Positions 1 to 11,800 of a stretch of 64,000 nt of DNA are shown piece by piece. Under the pieces are notes generated by a model, which saw nothing but the letters and a program-made list of their open reading frames with translations, had not been told where the DNA came from and searched no databases. Source of the DNA: Varroa destructor (Eukaryota; Arthropoda; Arachnida; Mesostigmata; Varroidae). Positions within the stretch are counted from its first letter, which is position 1, and each line of letters begins with the position of its first letter. A program made the translations under genes and the position numbers. The stretch is taken from NCBI RefSeq assembly GCF_002443255.2, contig NW_019211456.1:21569061-21633060 (forward strand), written 5' to 3'.

Positions 1-82
1 CACATACTGCAGCTTACAGATAAGTAACCAACGTTTTGCACCTTGGGCGATACACTAAAGCCGGCGACCACACGCTGCCTTT

Positions 83-337
83 ATGCGTTTAGCGCTGGTT
101 TATTGTTCGCTCACAGTAGCAGCTACCGAGGCCACATGTGTTTTTTTACCTGATTCCGGCCCGTTCGGCGGGTCCTTTGAAGATAACGATATTCCTCGAT
201 ACATAATGACGCATGAAGCTGCCGGATGTATTTGGGATAAACATGAAGACCCTACAGTGGAGCACATGTGGTACCGATTTGGTGGTCTATTAGAACGTTG
301 CCGAAAAAGGCGACAGTATAGAACAAAACTATTGTAA
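83..337 (+). CDS. Candidate small secreted protein (84 aa), unrecognised
   Basis: An 84-codon ORF begins at the first ATG after an in-frame stop at 56-58. The N-terminus (MRLALVYCSLTVAATEA) resembles a short signal peptide: a basic residue, a hydrophobic stretch, then small residues suitable for cleavage. The remainder is polar, with three cysteines after the leader and a strongly basic tail (RCRKRRQYR). Codons look coding-like, with many purine-first, pyrimidine-third triplets. An AATAAA lies at 632-637, about 295 bases past the stop. Against it, the start context has T at -3, the length is within chance range, and no family is recognised. It could also be an internal exon that runs in from the left. 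Confidence 0.22.
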   Translation: MRLALVYCSLTVAATEATCVFLPDSGPFGGSFEDNDIPRYIMTHEAAGCIWDKHEDPTVEHMWYRFGGLLERCRKRRQYRTKLL

Positions 338-2895
338 GCAATTCGGCAAGATAGTTTTCTTGTAATGAAAACGGAACTCTATCCTTAGTGTTGAGACGAG
401 ATAGGTTCGGTAAAGCCAATCTCGAAGATAACTGCAGTACCGCTCACCATGACAATCGCGCGCACAGATGCTTCGTAAATATCATCGACTGAAGCTGTTT
501 AGTGACTCAGAACGGCATTAGTTTATCTAATAGTTGTTGTAAAAATCCGACGTAGAGAACTTCAGACATTTCATTTCTGAGCATTCGCTACGAGACTATT
601 AATGCTCAGAATGACAAAAATCCTAATAGAAAATAAAATTTCTGTTTCTACATTCCAAAAACGTATAAGGGTATATGCAAAAGGGTTGAGACACTAGAGA
701 ATGGAGCGCTTCCTATAGCGTAGAGTAGTTGAAATGATCCCCTGAAGGTAGGCATGCCACAAGGAATTAGTTTACGGGAGTAATATAGCGACAACAGTAA
801 CAACTGTACCGCCAGTCCAGACTTAAAGATAATTCAAGCCAAGCAAAGTCTGTATGCGGGCAAGCAGGCAGGCAGGCCTGCGTGTAATGGTTCATGACCA
901 TTGGAAATGAACTTTCCTCTCATCCTGATTGAAACTATACCTCTTTCGTTCAGGCCAAAGTTGGTATCACAGATCACGTCGGCGCCGGTGGGAAAAGACA
1001 GGGATATGTGCTGCCAGCAGAGTGTAAAAAAGAGGCAGTAGAAGAAAAACAGCAGGAGAAACTCAAACGAAGTACTACTAAGGGCCAGATATCCTGCCAC
1101 TGCTAAGGACTAAAACTAGCCTCGCGGTACAGTATAAAAAGCACTCGCAGGTTATTGTCTTGTCTATATGATGGATCTTGATTTTTCTAATAGGAAAAAT
1201 CGTCAGAAGTGCAAATTGTGTAGATGACACCTTATTAACTAATTACCGCAATATACGGGATAGCGCCCGTTTCCAAACAGGAAAAGTGGCCTTGCAATGA
1301 TTTTTGTATAAGTGATACGGTACCCAAGAGCGCTCCATACTGCAATCTGTCAAGTGAAGCTTGATATCTTTTGTTTGCTGTTGCTGCAAGAACAATACAT
1401 TGAAGGAGACTCTGTTTGATTGTAGCAATGAAATTTTCTATTGAAGAGCGTCGGTTAAAAATTCAAACGTGTTCGTTACAAGTGTATGCTTCAAATTCCG
1501 CAATTGCACTATTCGAAACCCCGTGACCTTAACGTGAAAAAAAAAACAATTGTTAGAGAAGTGAATATTCGTCGAACAGGGTGAAGTTCATACAGCGGAG
1601 GGTTACACTTTGCCCACCCCCAAAAAAACGAGGCACCTTTTAGCGCGTTTATGATCAACTTCTATAAACTGGCAAAGACACACTGAACAATAGAATCGTG
1701 TTACTTCATTTCGTCAGTGAGATTCAATTGTTCTGCGGTGTTCCCCGCACCGTTAGCACATTTGAGGGGGAATAACCCTATGGCCACTGCTTCTACCAAG
1801 CAAATAACCCAAAGCTGAGTTAATGTATGCACGCTACGACACCACTTACCTGTGCAAGCTATTGTCCTCTTATTAGGTAAATTAAGAGTCTGTCAATGCT
1901 GAATCGCGCCAATTTACACGTGTATGATTGTCACAAACGAACAAAAAAAACTTAGACTAAAGTAGGGTGGCGGAAAGGGAAAGCTAAGAAAAACTTTCTC
2001 ACAGACAATGAACAGCTGACCTCAAAGTCTGTGTAAAAAATCTAAGTGTAAAGTCTCAAAGAAGCGTAAAATACGAGTATTGACTAAACGTTCATCAAGC
2101 CTAGTACACATAATAGAAAATGTTCTGAAAGTATCCGGGCTGTTTTAATAGAATAACAAGATATCGGAAGCGCAACAGAAACATCGAGATCACTCGACAA
2201 ATAGATTCTATGGTCATATTTTGGGTCACTTTGATTTTACATTCACGAACGAACTATGAATCAATCAGTCCTTAAAATGAGCCCGGCTACATACTGCATT
2301 TTGTTCTATATTTATGTAAGCTTTGCAGTATACAGAGATGTCTACAGTTCATTGCTAGGTTTATAATACCCTCTTCAAGGAAAGATGTTTAAAATGTATC
2401 ATGCTATGATATATATATATAGATATGATGCCATAGTGATGCGACTGGGCGTAGGCAAGATAAATGATTCAAAAATATTTAAACTTTTAAAGTGCAACAG
2501 CTGGTACTGATTTCCGCTACGAGCAAATCCTCAGCTATTTTACTTGTTACAAAAGCTATACATGGAAACCATGAAGTACATTATATCTTCCCAGTTTTTT
2601 TTGCTGGCTCCTAATAGTTGATCATAGACAATTAATTCTTATGAGCATTTTTCTCGTGTATAATGCTTAACTTATCCATCATTACAGAAGAATTCACCCT
2701 AACTTCTATATAATGATACGTAGTATTTAGTTTAATAGATTTAGCTAGCCTAGAGACGATCATGTGCCTTTACAATTGTTATTATTAGTAAGTACCATTC
2801 GGTGTAGAATTCTTCCTTCATGAAGAAATTGTTCCGCTGGCGGATATAAATCTAGGTATTGTGATTAATTATCTGCATAATTGTTTCATTATTAG
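338..2895. other. No gene seen; likely intergenic or intronic
   Basis: Only short unconvincing open frames occur here on either strand. The stretch becomes AT-rich after about 2,100 and includes a short TA run near 2,409-2,422. The only signal worth noting is an AATAAA at 632-637. Confidence 0.5.
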
Positions 2896-3195
2896 GATTC
2901 TACTGCTAAACAGGCGAATGCTCTAGTTGTTACGCTTGTCTTCGCCCTTTCTGCAGCAATACAGGAAGTGGATGGCGTTGATGTTTTGGAGGAATTCTGT
3001 TTTACTATAAATGATTCCACGGCAACGCTCCGCATTACTGTCCCTAAAAATTTTCTTGCCATAGGCGAACACACTACCCTTGGCCTTCGACCGCCCGTCC
3101 TCTATTCCTTCTGTCCTACATGTCTGCTTAGAGCACTTATTTCGACTGAACGTATATGGTTGCACGCTTATAGGCTTACACGCAGAGTCGACTGA
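2896..3195 (+). CDS. Exon-like coding segment, unrecognised, possibly frameshifted
   Basis: An open frame starts directly after a splice-acceptor-like border (tttcattattag at 2,884-2,895) and runs about 100 codons to a stop at 3,193-3,195. The first two thirds have strong coding texture, with a hydrophobic leader-like stretch (ALVVTLVFALSAAIQ) followed by an acidic stretch (EVDGVDVLEEF). From about 3,080 the next frame also becomes coding-like and stays open to 3,364, with a GTGAGC donor-like site at 3,204. That pattern would fit one coding region broken by a single-base shift, a short intron, or chance. No family is recognised. Confidence 0.25.
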   Translation, partial: DSTAKQANALVVTLVFALSAAIQEVDGVDVLEEFCFTINDSTATLRITVPKNFLAIGEHTTLGLRPPVLYSFCPTCLLRALISTERIWLHAYRLTRRVD

Positions 3196-3364
3196 TGGTT
3201 GCGGTGAGCAAGAGAACCCAGGCAACAAACAAGGAAGACTATGGTACGCATCGTTTCTGGTCGCCCGCTTGGAATGTGGAAACTATGAGAACACGCATCG
3301 GCTAAACGAATGGGGCTCGAGAGTACAAATTCATTACGAATTTACGTGTAGACATCGCCGATGA

Positions 3365-5099
3365 ACGTACCGACGACTGATCGGCGGTAGATCACAATTT
3401 GCATATTCTGCACTGCAGTCACTGCAGTTGATGTCAGATGAGATGTCTTTTTCTGTAAGGCCAATTATAGCCTTACGCAGGATCGACAGTAGAGATTGAA
3501 ACGGACAGTTAGAGATATTTAAATGCGAAGGCCTGCCCTACTGTGGTATATATGTGGCTGACGCAGGTGACACTAGCAGCCTCTAAGTACCGTTATAATG
3601 ACTCATTCATCTGCAGTTTACATTTGTGGCAGTCATTACGTTTCTAAATTGGAGTCCATCTGATGAGAAATATAGCAAGAGCTATTGCAGGATGTTTGGA
3701 GGTTACAGAGAGCTATGAAGATCCGCTCTTTTGCTTCTAAATCGAACATCTTTCTTCAGAGTCGCATCATTTTGAATGAATTTCAAGATGCCCGCGGCAT
3801 TCGTGGAAATTAGTGGACAATCACATACCTAAGCAAACATTATTCAGTGGCAGAGCCGTCGTTATCACCACGAGTGCTATAAGCTAAATATAGACATCTG
3901 CTCTGTTAACTTGAAGATAATTATAAAATTTCCGAATCGTAAGGGTCGGTTACGTATTGGCTCACAGAATGATTTACGAATTATAAGGCATGACACTGTT
4001 GATCATTCACTTTCACATTATATTTACCTTTCTTGAAATTAATTTTTGCATTGCATGTCGAGGCTGACTTGAGTCAGTCTCGCTAGGACTATGGGCGTAG
4101 TCATCAAGCTTCTGGCAAAGATTGCGAGTGATACTCTCCCCACTTCAATACGAGTGCGTCTACAACAGAGGAATAGCACCACACAAAGGAACTAGGAATG
4201 CCCGCAGGGTAAACCCATGTTTATTTAGCCAAAGAAAAGACCGAAACATGTATGTGCGATGGTTTCAGATTAAGGCTACGTACAACTGTTCGGCTAGTCT
4301 CAGGAGGCCAAATGCGTGAAGCAACCAAAGCGAACGACGAATGGAATGTTCCTGCAAAGTAAACCAAATAAAGCAAAATCATCTAGAAAATGAGCATTAT
4401 TCTGCTTTCAAATATTTATGGCCTAGTGAAACAGAACGTAGGACTGCAAATGCACAAAAAACTATTTCACTGAAAAGGTAAGATGATACAATCGTGTTAT
4501 ACTTAAGACCCAGGTGAAATATTAGAGGATCGACACTTCGATAATAAATATATATACATAAAAATGTGTGTATAAATTATATATTACAATGAATGTCTTT
4601 CTTTTTCCCGTCGGCTCTGGGTTTACAATAGTTTTCGGTCCGCTGCTTAACCGCCAGTTTCTAGCAATCAGACCTTGTATATACTGCAAGTAATAGTGGA
4701 CGGGGTGGGGTTTAAAATAACGTAGACAACCTAATTCGCTACTTCGTAGAGAGCTTACTACGCGCCTATCGAACCAGCTTTTAGATTTCCGATGGAACCC
4801 GTCTTGCTAAACAACCGAAGGAAATGAGAGGTCTTGCCACGGATTACAAGAAAAATTGATGCGTTATCTATGTGGCCTCACTCTTTCATATTACGATGTA
4901 GAAGTCGTAGCGGGAGCGAGCAACTAGGACGCTGTCAAACAGAAATTGCACGAACAGTTTTCCCCACTAGAAAATGTCTTCGGCCGGTTTACCGGGAACA
5001 AGTGGGCTCTTATAGGCGAGCTCAGGCTTGAGCTTTAGTACGACTATGCGGTCTTCCTATCCAATGTTAAAACGACACTGAAGTCAATTTCCTTTATCA
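3365..5099. other. No gene seen
   Basis: AT-rich sequence with scattered short open frames of poor codon texture on both strands. A small TA-rich patch lies near 4,540-4,580. Nothing supports a gene. Confidence 0.5.
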
Positions 5100-5362
5100 G
5101 CTTCATCGCGTAGTTCATCCGACCTCACAGGCGTCCTGATCCGGGCCGACTAGGCGCTTCGTCTGCTGGGCCTAGCTCCACGGATCATTGTACCGATGCG
5201 ATCTGCTAATGGGATCGGGAACGAGCTTGTTTTAAGGTTAATTGCCTGCGTGCTCGACTGTCGAACACCAAGTTCCGCTGGCGCGGTTGCCTTGTCGCAC
5301 GATTCATTGGAGCCATCACCCCTTTAGTGTTCGAAGTCGACGTAGAATTAGAAAGAGTTGAA

Positions 5363-5610
5363 CTAGTTTGGGTCGCGCTGGACACCGGCGTCGAGATGAA
5401 TGCCGTGCTGGCTGGGTTCCTGTAACATGCCGATGTATGGCCTCTGACTCAAACTATTAGACGGATTATCAGGCCTATCGGCGCCTAGCGTCAACCGATA
5501 GTTTTCGCTGGGCGAGGGGAGCTCAAGATTGGAGGGGACCAAGCGGAAATACGTGCCGTAGTCGACAGCATGGCCCACGATGCTATTCTCGGACGGAATA
5601 CAATTAGGTT
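5363..5610 (-). CDS. Candidate terminal coding exon in a GC-rich block
   Basis: On the minus strand an acceptor-like border (cccgccag) precedes an open frame from 5,610 to a TAG at 5,363. Third positions are notably C-rich and first positions G-rich, unlike the surrounding AT-rich DNA. The peptide is hydrophilic and rich in Pro, Ser and Asn (for example FRLVPSNLELPSPSENYRL). Downstream on the same strand, the other two frames open in turn, one Ser/Thr then Arg rich and ending near 5,205, the next ending near 5,150. The block may therefore be a decayed or frameshifted gene rather than a clean terminal exon. No domain is recognised. Confidence 0.27.
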
Positions 5611-5772
5611 CTGGCGGGAAATAATAAGGCTACTACGTGCCTTCTCCAGTCGAGGACTTCTCCAGTCGCTATGGTAAAGGACGGTTTTATTCGATTTTGT
5701 GTTGATGACCGCAAGTTGAATACAATCATAAAGAGAAACGCTATCCCATTGCTAGGAATAGACAATGCTCTC

Positions 5773-5775
<3 letters not shown>

Positions 5776-5804
<29 letters not shown>
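5776..5804. repeat. (TA)n microsatellite
   Basis: Uninterrupted AT dinucleotide run of 29 bases. The immediate flanks (ctcgac on the left, gtctacgag on the right) are weakly complementary, so the tract could extrude as a small hairpin. Confidence 0.9.
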
Positions 5805-5808
<4 letters not shown>

Positions 5809-6414
5809 ACGAGAATATAAGGCAAAAAGCGCTTTCTAAATACAACCATACCGACCATATTATCCACGAACTAAGCGCATGCAGGTTATCTGAGGTTGTA
5901 TTGAAACTAAGCAACAAATAGAATGGAAGGCTGTCACCAGATTTAAAATTAAAACCTGCGTAGGATCATATGGGACATGACGTCAATAGGAGATTGACAA
6001 AGCTTGATATTTGAGCTTCAGGCTGAGCCTAACATTACAAATGTAAATTTGCTAAACTTAGATACGCATGAAGTGGTCTAGATTCGGAAGTAAGCGTAAA
6101 TACACTTTGTTCCGTGCCGAGAGCCAGCCGCCCGAAGTACTGTTTAAGGGCAGTACCGGACATAAAAATTGCATCATTTAGACCTACAGGGTATTATTAT
6201 TAGCATCTCGAGGTTCTTCGTAACCTATCAGCCCGTTAGGAACTTGATAAAATGTCGGTCAAAACCCGATTCGATCTGACGGAAGTGTGAATGCATCTGT
6301 ATATTTTACGGGATTCCTAGGTCGCTTGTTTGAAGACATGAGCCTAGCTGAACTAAACAGTATGTTTGGAGTCTTACGGCAAACAGCTGGCTTTCAGCAC
6401 GAAATAAAGTGAGT

Positions 6415-6490
6415 CTACGTCTGGATTCGAACTTAAACTACCACATACACCTAAGATTCGCAGACAAATACGCTAGCCATTATGCTTATG
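6415..6490 (-). mobile_element. tRNA-like SINE fragment
   Basis: On the minus strand an A-box-like motif (TAAGCATAATGG at 6,488-6,477) is followed 44 bases later by a B-box (AGTTCGAATCC at 6,433-6,423), the layout of an RNA polymerase III internal promoter. The segment does not close into an acceptor stem, so it is not a tRNA gene. It shares the string AATCTTAGG with the copy near 25,050. A decayed tRNA-derived SINE head is the best reading. Confidence 0.45.
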
Positions 6491-6998
6491 TTAAGTTTAG
6501 GAGTAAATATAAAGCTTAATGCTCAATTTTAGGACCTTCAAATAATTGTGATTCTAGCCTTATTGCTGTAGGGCCTATATTAGCTGAACTTACAAGTTTA
6601 TTAAGAGCTGTGTATAAATAAACTTTGAGAGATTTTTCCACGAAAGTTCAAACCTTTCGACATTTTCACCTTTGTTAAAGCCTTGCTCGTGGCGTGGGTA
6701 AAGATTATTTCAAACAAACTACGAGTGGAGCCTGTAACAATAATCACAGTGAAAGGTCGCGACTGCACTAGAAATAGAAGTAAAGAAACCTCAGTAATCT
6801 TGATGTACCATTAAGACTCTACACCTTAGTTGTGTATATAACAATGACGCGTTTAGCCTTTTAATAGTCTATTCCCTCTGTATTTATCTAAGTATACAAA
6901 TAACTAAGTCTATAAAGTCTAAATGCGTCTAACTTGTACGATAAACGTTTAATATCCATGATAGTAATTTGGTTGCGCCTTGTTTCACTATTATCTAC

Positions 6999-7189
6999 CT
7001 CGATCAAGCTCGGGAGTTTTTGTAGGTCAGAAGTAAAGCCTTTTCGGACCCTGGTAGTAGAGCAAAAGATAGAACACGTTGTGGTGCCAAGGGCAGCTGG
7101 CTGCGAACGTTGACAAACTTCAACACATGTGTGCTCGCCATTGTGACATCGTTGCTTTAACTGCCTTCGCTTCAAAGGATGCTTGAGCA
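6999..7189 (-). CDS. Exon-like, Cys-rich coding segment
   Basis: On the minus strand a pyrimidine-rich acceptor (ccccctcttgtccctag) precedes an open frame that reaches a donor-like GAG/GTAGAT at 6,998. The roughly 63-residue segment is basic and contains six cysteines, spaced partly as C-x6-C-x3-C and C-x3-C. Without splicing the frame stays open to a stop at 6,888. The cysteine spacing hints at an extracellular peptide, but no family was recognised and the splice borders are judged by eye only. Confidence 0.18.
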
Positions 7190-7199
7190 CTAGGGACAA

Positions 7200-8671
7200 G
7201 AGGGGGCCGCCACCGTGCGAAGGGCAACCAGGAAGTAAGGCAAGATAACGGCATCAGCAACAACGTACACAGTACAAGTTGATAGTGGAGGTTCTCTTGT
7301 AACTTTTCTGTCGTCTATGACTTTCTGCACTTAGACTGTGGAAGCTTTCCTGCCGTGTAACAAAGGACTACTTGTTTTAAAAGATTCTCCGGGTCTGTCG
7401 TTTTCTAGTGGAATGCACAAAGAGCTAGCAGTAGCACTTCACACGGCCTTGTTTTGCGAAAGATGAATGGAATTAAATATGGAACCTATACGAACGACAA
7501 GACACATTTCAAAGATTCGAAAGCGTCAGAACTTAGGCATGCTTAGATGTTTTAACCATTACATCAGTGTTAGATGAGTGTAATCCCGGTTTAACAGGCT
7601 TGTGAATTGGGTGCCGATTCGTTTCATCTCATGAGCAGACGTCACTGATCTTTTGTACTTGGCGACATATTTACTTTCGAATTGCTAAAAACGGCTACGC
7701 CTTGTTCTGCAGTACTCAACGTTTACACTAACGAATTTCTTTACCCTACTCTAAGTCTCAAGTACTCAATCTAGATTAGTGCAGACCGATCAAGTTATAA
7801 CAAACTATAAAAACCTATGTATTGCTTTATTAGTTTCTTTTTTAATAGGGTTCATGAGGACCCTTGTGAGTTAAACAGGTAAAGAAAAAAACAACGCACC
7901 GGGCAATGGCACTTCGCGGAGGGGACCTTCACCATTCTAGAGGCAAGCTGTTCTATGTATTATTAGATTGTAATAGAAACAATAGAGAAGATGAAATTTA
8001 AGAGTGACTAAGCCGATTACTTCTTACAATAGTTAAAGTGAAGTACACATTTGAGCAAAAAAGGCCCAGTGTTTGAAGTTATGAAAATTTACCTATCTGT
8101 ATTAGGTAAAAGCAATTCGTTGTCTGGTATTCAAAGCATAGTTCACTCATTAATCCCCTACAGATAACACGGCCAAACTGATCTCGATCTACCGCTGTGG
8201 CAGCATCACAGGTGCCGTCCAACGTTTAAAGTGGCGCCATATACGTATATGCCTATACATACACGCCAGAGAACGCCCAGACCTATAACTTTCTGATGGT
8301 GATCGTTGCTGTTGTCATTACTGGTAGCCAGGCTGTGGAGTTTGGGCATCCAACGTGAAGACGATGTGGGTTTACACATGGACGCGAAAAGGGCAAAAAG
8401 TAACTATGTTCCAACAGGCGAGTCATGTCCTAATACGGAACGCACAGTGACGTTCGAGGAACGATAGAAATGTCGCCGGCGGAACGGAGAAAATGAATTG
8501 AAGGTAGCGTCATAGTAATCGGATTAAAAAAGAAACAATGAGAGCCGTAGAAAGTAATAGCAGTCATGTGACTTTTGATAGGTTGGATTTTGTCGCTAAT
8601 TATTATTTTTGAGCAAAGCTACTAATGGTGCTTGACTAAATTATCGTTGGTATTTGACCTTCTGTGGGAAC
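7200..8671. other. No gene seen
   Basis: No frame has convincing length or texture on either strand. The sequence is mixed, including a small perfect palindrome around 8,239-8,252 (catatacgtatatg). Confidence 0.5.
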
Positions 8672-8733
8672 ACCTATAATCATACGGAGATAGTCTCGAC
8701 ACAAAATTTACTGTTATACCCGCGGTTTATTCA

Positions 8734-8795
<62 letters not shown>

Positions 8796-8873
8796 TGAAT
8801 AAACCGCGGGTAAAGCTGTACGACAACATAACAGTAAATTTTATGTCGAGACTATCTCCATATGATTATAGGT
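8672..8873. repeat. Long inverted repeat with (TA)29 core
   Basis: The left arm (8,672-8,735, 64 bases) is nearly identical to the reverse complement of the right arm (8,794-8,873). The arms differ by only a few transitions plus a 16-base insertion in the right arm near 8,813-8,828. Between them lies an uninterrupted TA run of 58 bases (8,736-8,793). The termini read acctataatcata. The structure would form a long cruciform or foldback hairpin. It may be a foldback-type miniature element, or a palindrome whose centre expanded as a microsatellite. No coding capacity is present. Confidence 0.9.
8736..8793. repeat. (TA)29 microsatellite
   Basis: Perfect TA dinucleotide run of 58 bases forming the spacer of the inverted repeat described at 8,672-8,873. 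Confidence 0.95.
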
Positions 8874-11800
8874 TATTTCTAGTTGGTGGTATTACTAAGT
8901 AGATTTTTGTACATATGTCAGCGAGGTGGAAGTTGACCTTTTTTTTTTAAATCAACTTAAGGTATTTGAGCATATTCTGCGTTTTATAATCTTTATGTGG
9001 AAAATAATTTAAAAAAATGTGTTCCATTTTATATGGGTTGATAAGGCCTAGCTATAAAACACACGGCGGAACATTAACAACAGGAAACAAGTCTCGTAAC
9101 AACAAAAGTTGTTATGTCATTCATTGTCGACGACTCTTTCCCATCTCGTCGTAAGGTAGCGAATGTCGTCTTGGAAAATGTTTCCCACCATTTGGTTTGA
9201 GCTTGCGATCTGTGTTAAAGTAAACGGCAAAATTTCGAACGCCGTTAATTTCCTGACCAACGAATGGAAAAGATGAAAACTCATCAGAACTTGTTTACTC
9301 ATGGCCCACAAGCAAGCAATTATATATGCTTGATATGTGTGTTTGCTTAAATCGCGCTTTTTATTTGACTTAAGATAGATACTACCTAGCCAAAAAATGG
9401 AAGATCCATTTCTTTTGTTTAGACGTGCAGTCATACGTTAGGCTCGTATCTAATGGTTGCTTAGTCCCTATGCAAGTCCAAATCGTATTCATTCTAAATA
9501 GAAACTAAATACATATATATCGCTATTATCAGGTCCTTAACAGTCTATTAACAGAAACCTAGGCGTCTTTCTACCATTACAAGATAATAAAACTTCGCCG
9601 TGTATGCCGCATCCGCTCGGGGTAGAGCAGCCACTAATTGCAGTTACCGTTCAACTCTTGTGCGGTGCGAAGCGTCGTAACTACCTATGCAGGACGCATC
9701 GCCTCGTACTGCTAAACTTCGTTTTTTCCCAGTTTGTACCTCTTTTGCCCGGCAAACGATGTTAGTTGGACTACCTTGCTTTCATGGGGGGTCTACCCCT
9801 AAGTCCGGCAGGCTACAGAGACTGCTATTAAGCACCGATTGTAGGAACAGTTGTATTGTACATCTGAACCGTTTCAGTCACGGTATTTGCGGCGTTCATG
9901 TCATCCACTATCTGAGCTCAGTGCTCAGCGCGAGTCATTTACTCTGCCGCTGTGACCACTAGCGAAAGCTCTCTACATATACAAAGGTGTTCTACCTCAT
10001 TTGATTTTCACAGGCTAATGGTTTTTATAAAAAAAAACAGAGAGACTACTGGTAAACAAGTCATACGAACAAAAAAGACAGCAGTCTCTGGTTAACTCTG
10101 ACACTCGATCTGCACAGGTACAAAGAATCTGCCTTCGCACATACATATGTAAAGACCTGAAGCGGTTCACAGCGGACACCGAGCTGCTAGTGACATTACT
10201 TCTCAGCTAAGTGACATTACATAGGATTAGCGTGGGGACCCCTTAAATCTCGGTCAAATGCGGACTTTGTCCTCGTTGACGTTTCCTCGGAACGTTTGGT
10301 CGGGATTCGTAGATTTACTCTTAGACAACAAACGACTGTTAGGACAACGTTAAGGCAGACATTACGACGTCAGGAGCTGTAAGGTAAGTGAAGTTGTTAT
10401 TTATCTGTTGTAATCGTTTTCTCAACACTTGTACCTCATTTTGAACTGGGAATGGAGGAACCCTAGCAAAGATCGGTATGTGTTTGTAACCCCACCGTAG
10501 AGACAGTAGAACAACCTATGCTTTTAACGACTCCAGCTACTTAATCGTGCTTTGGAGGATTTTTATTAATGGTACACAGAGCAAACTAATTTGCGACAGA
10601 ATCGTTACCGGTAGAAGTTCTACACTAGACATGTCTATCTTGTATCTTTATCATTCATAGTATAATATGTATAAATTCTATCTTTGTATGTGTAATTTTG
10701 GAGCCAACCCTCCCTGCTTCTCTGTACCTGTTTTTGGTTTGCCATCCTCAAAGGCGTCTACACATTTGGTGATAGGTGTTTCACACAGTCTGAGTCCGGC
10801 ACGCTAGTCACAATCATTCGATTTCAGTCCCGCAATTCATACCATTGCGGTTCGCTGTATATGCGAAGTGAGTCTATGAAAAAGGTGGCAAGGTACAGCA
10901 TAACCGTATGGGTTTGATTTCTAATTTCCCCAGAAAGTAATTATACATAGCAGTGGGTGGGAGAAAACAAAATTTTCGCACACGTTCTACATGGAAGTGA
11001 GTGCCATTGGGCGATAGTAATCATTTCCGCTAGACCGCTAGTACTGTAGTTAATAAGTTTTCTAATTAGTGCCATAACAGGTAACATACATGGCGAAACG
11101 CCTGGGCCGTAGAAATACCTATAGGCATCCTTACGTTCAACGCGAACGGCCAATGTCAACGACCCAAACAACGAGTACACAATGCAATTGAATAAAGTTA
11201 AGCCTGATCATATCGATAACAACATAATCTTGCGTTTAACTTAGTCATTTCACTTAATTGAGATATCGCGTGAAAACCATTTCTCTATTGTTTTTGCTTG
11301 ATTTTTTTACACTTTTTCATCGAAACAATAACGGTACAAGTAATCGAAGCGTTAATGATCGACAGGTTAAAAAGTTTGTTTTCTTAAAATTGATTACGCA
11401 TCGAGGCTAGCTATTTTGCCAGTTTGTATGGCTCTAATCATAGCTATTCGTACGGTAGACCGGAATTACTTCGGACTGTTCATCAAAAGCCTTGCTAATT
11501 TGGCAGATGGCTTGCTTATTCCGCTGGGATGTTCCGTTTGTGAAGATTCAACATTGACTTCAATGACAACACAGTATAGCACGAGTATAGATTTACAAAT
11601 CATATCCTTCGTACTACCCAATGCTTTTAGCTTTTGGCACAGAGAGAACGTTCGACCCGTAACCTGAGAATCCACTTGACATAGAATCTAGGCCCGTTAG
11701 GAAAAACAAAGACAATTTTGTAACCTCATCCGCGTGAAACCATCGGCTGGGGCGTGTTTATTGATCAAAGACGACACGGAGAAACGGAAAGATGTAGTAC

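Noticed and set aside
5604..5867. 87-codon minus-strand frame with Tyr-Ile repeats
   Set aside because: Reads through the TA microsatellite at 5,776-5,804.
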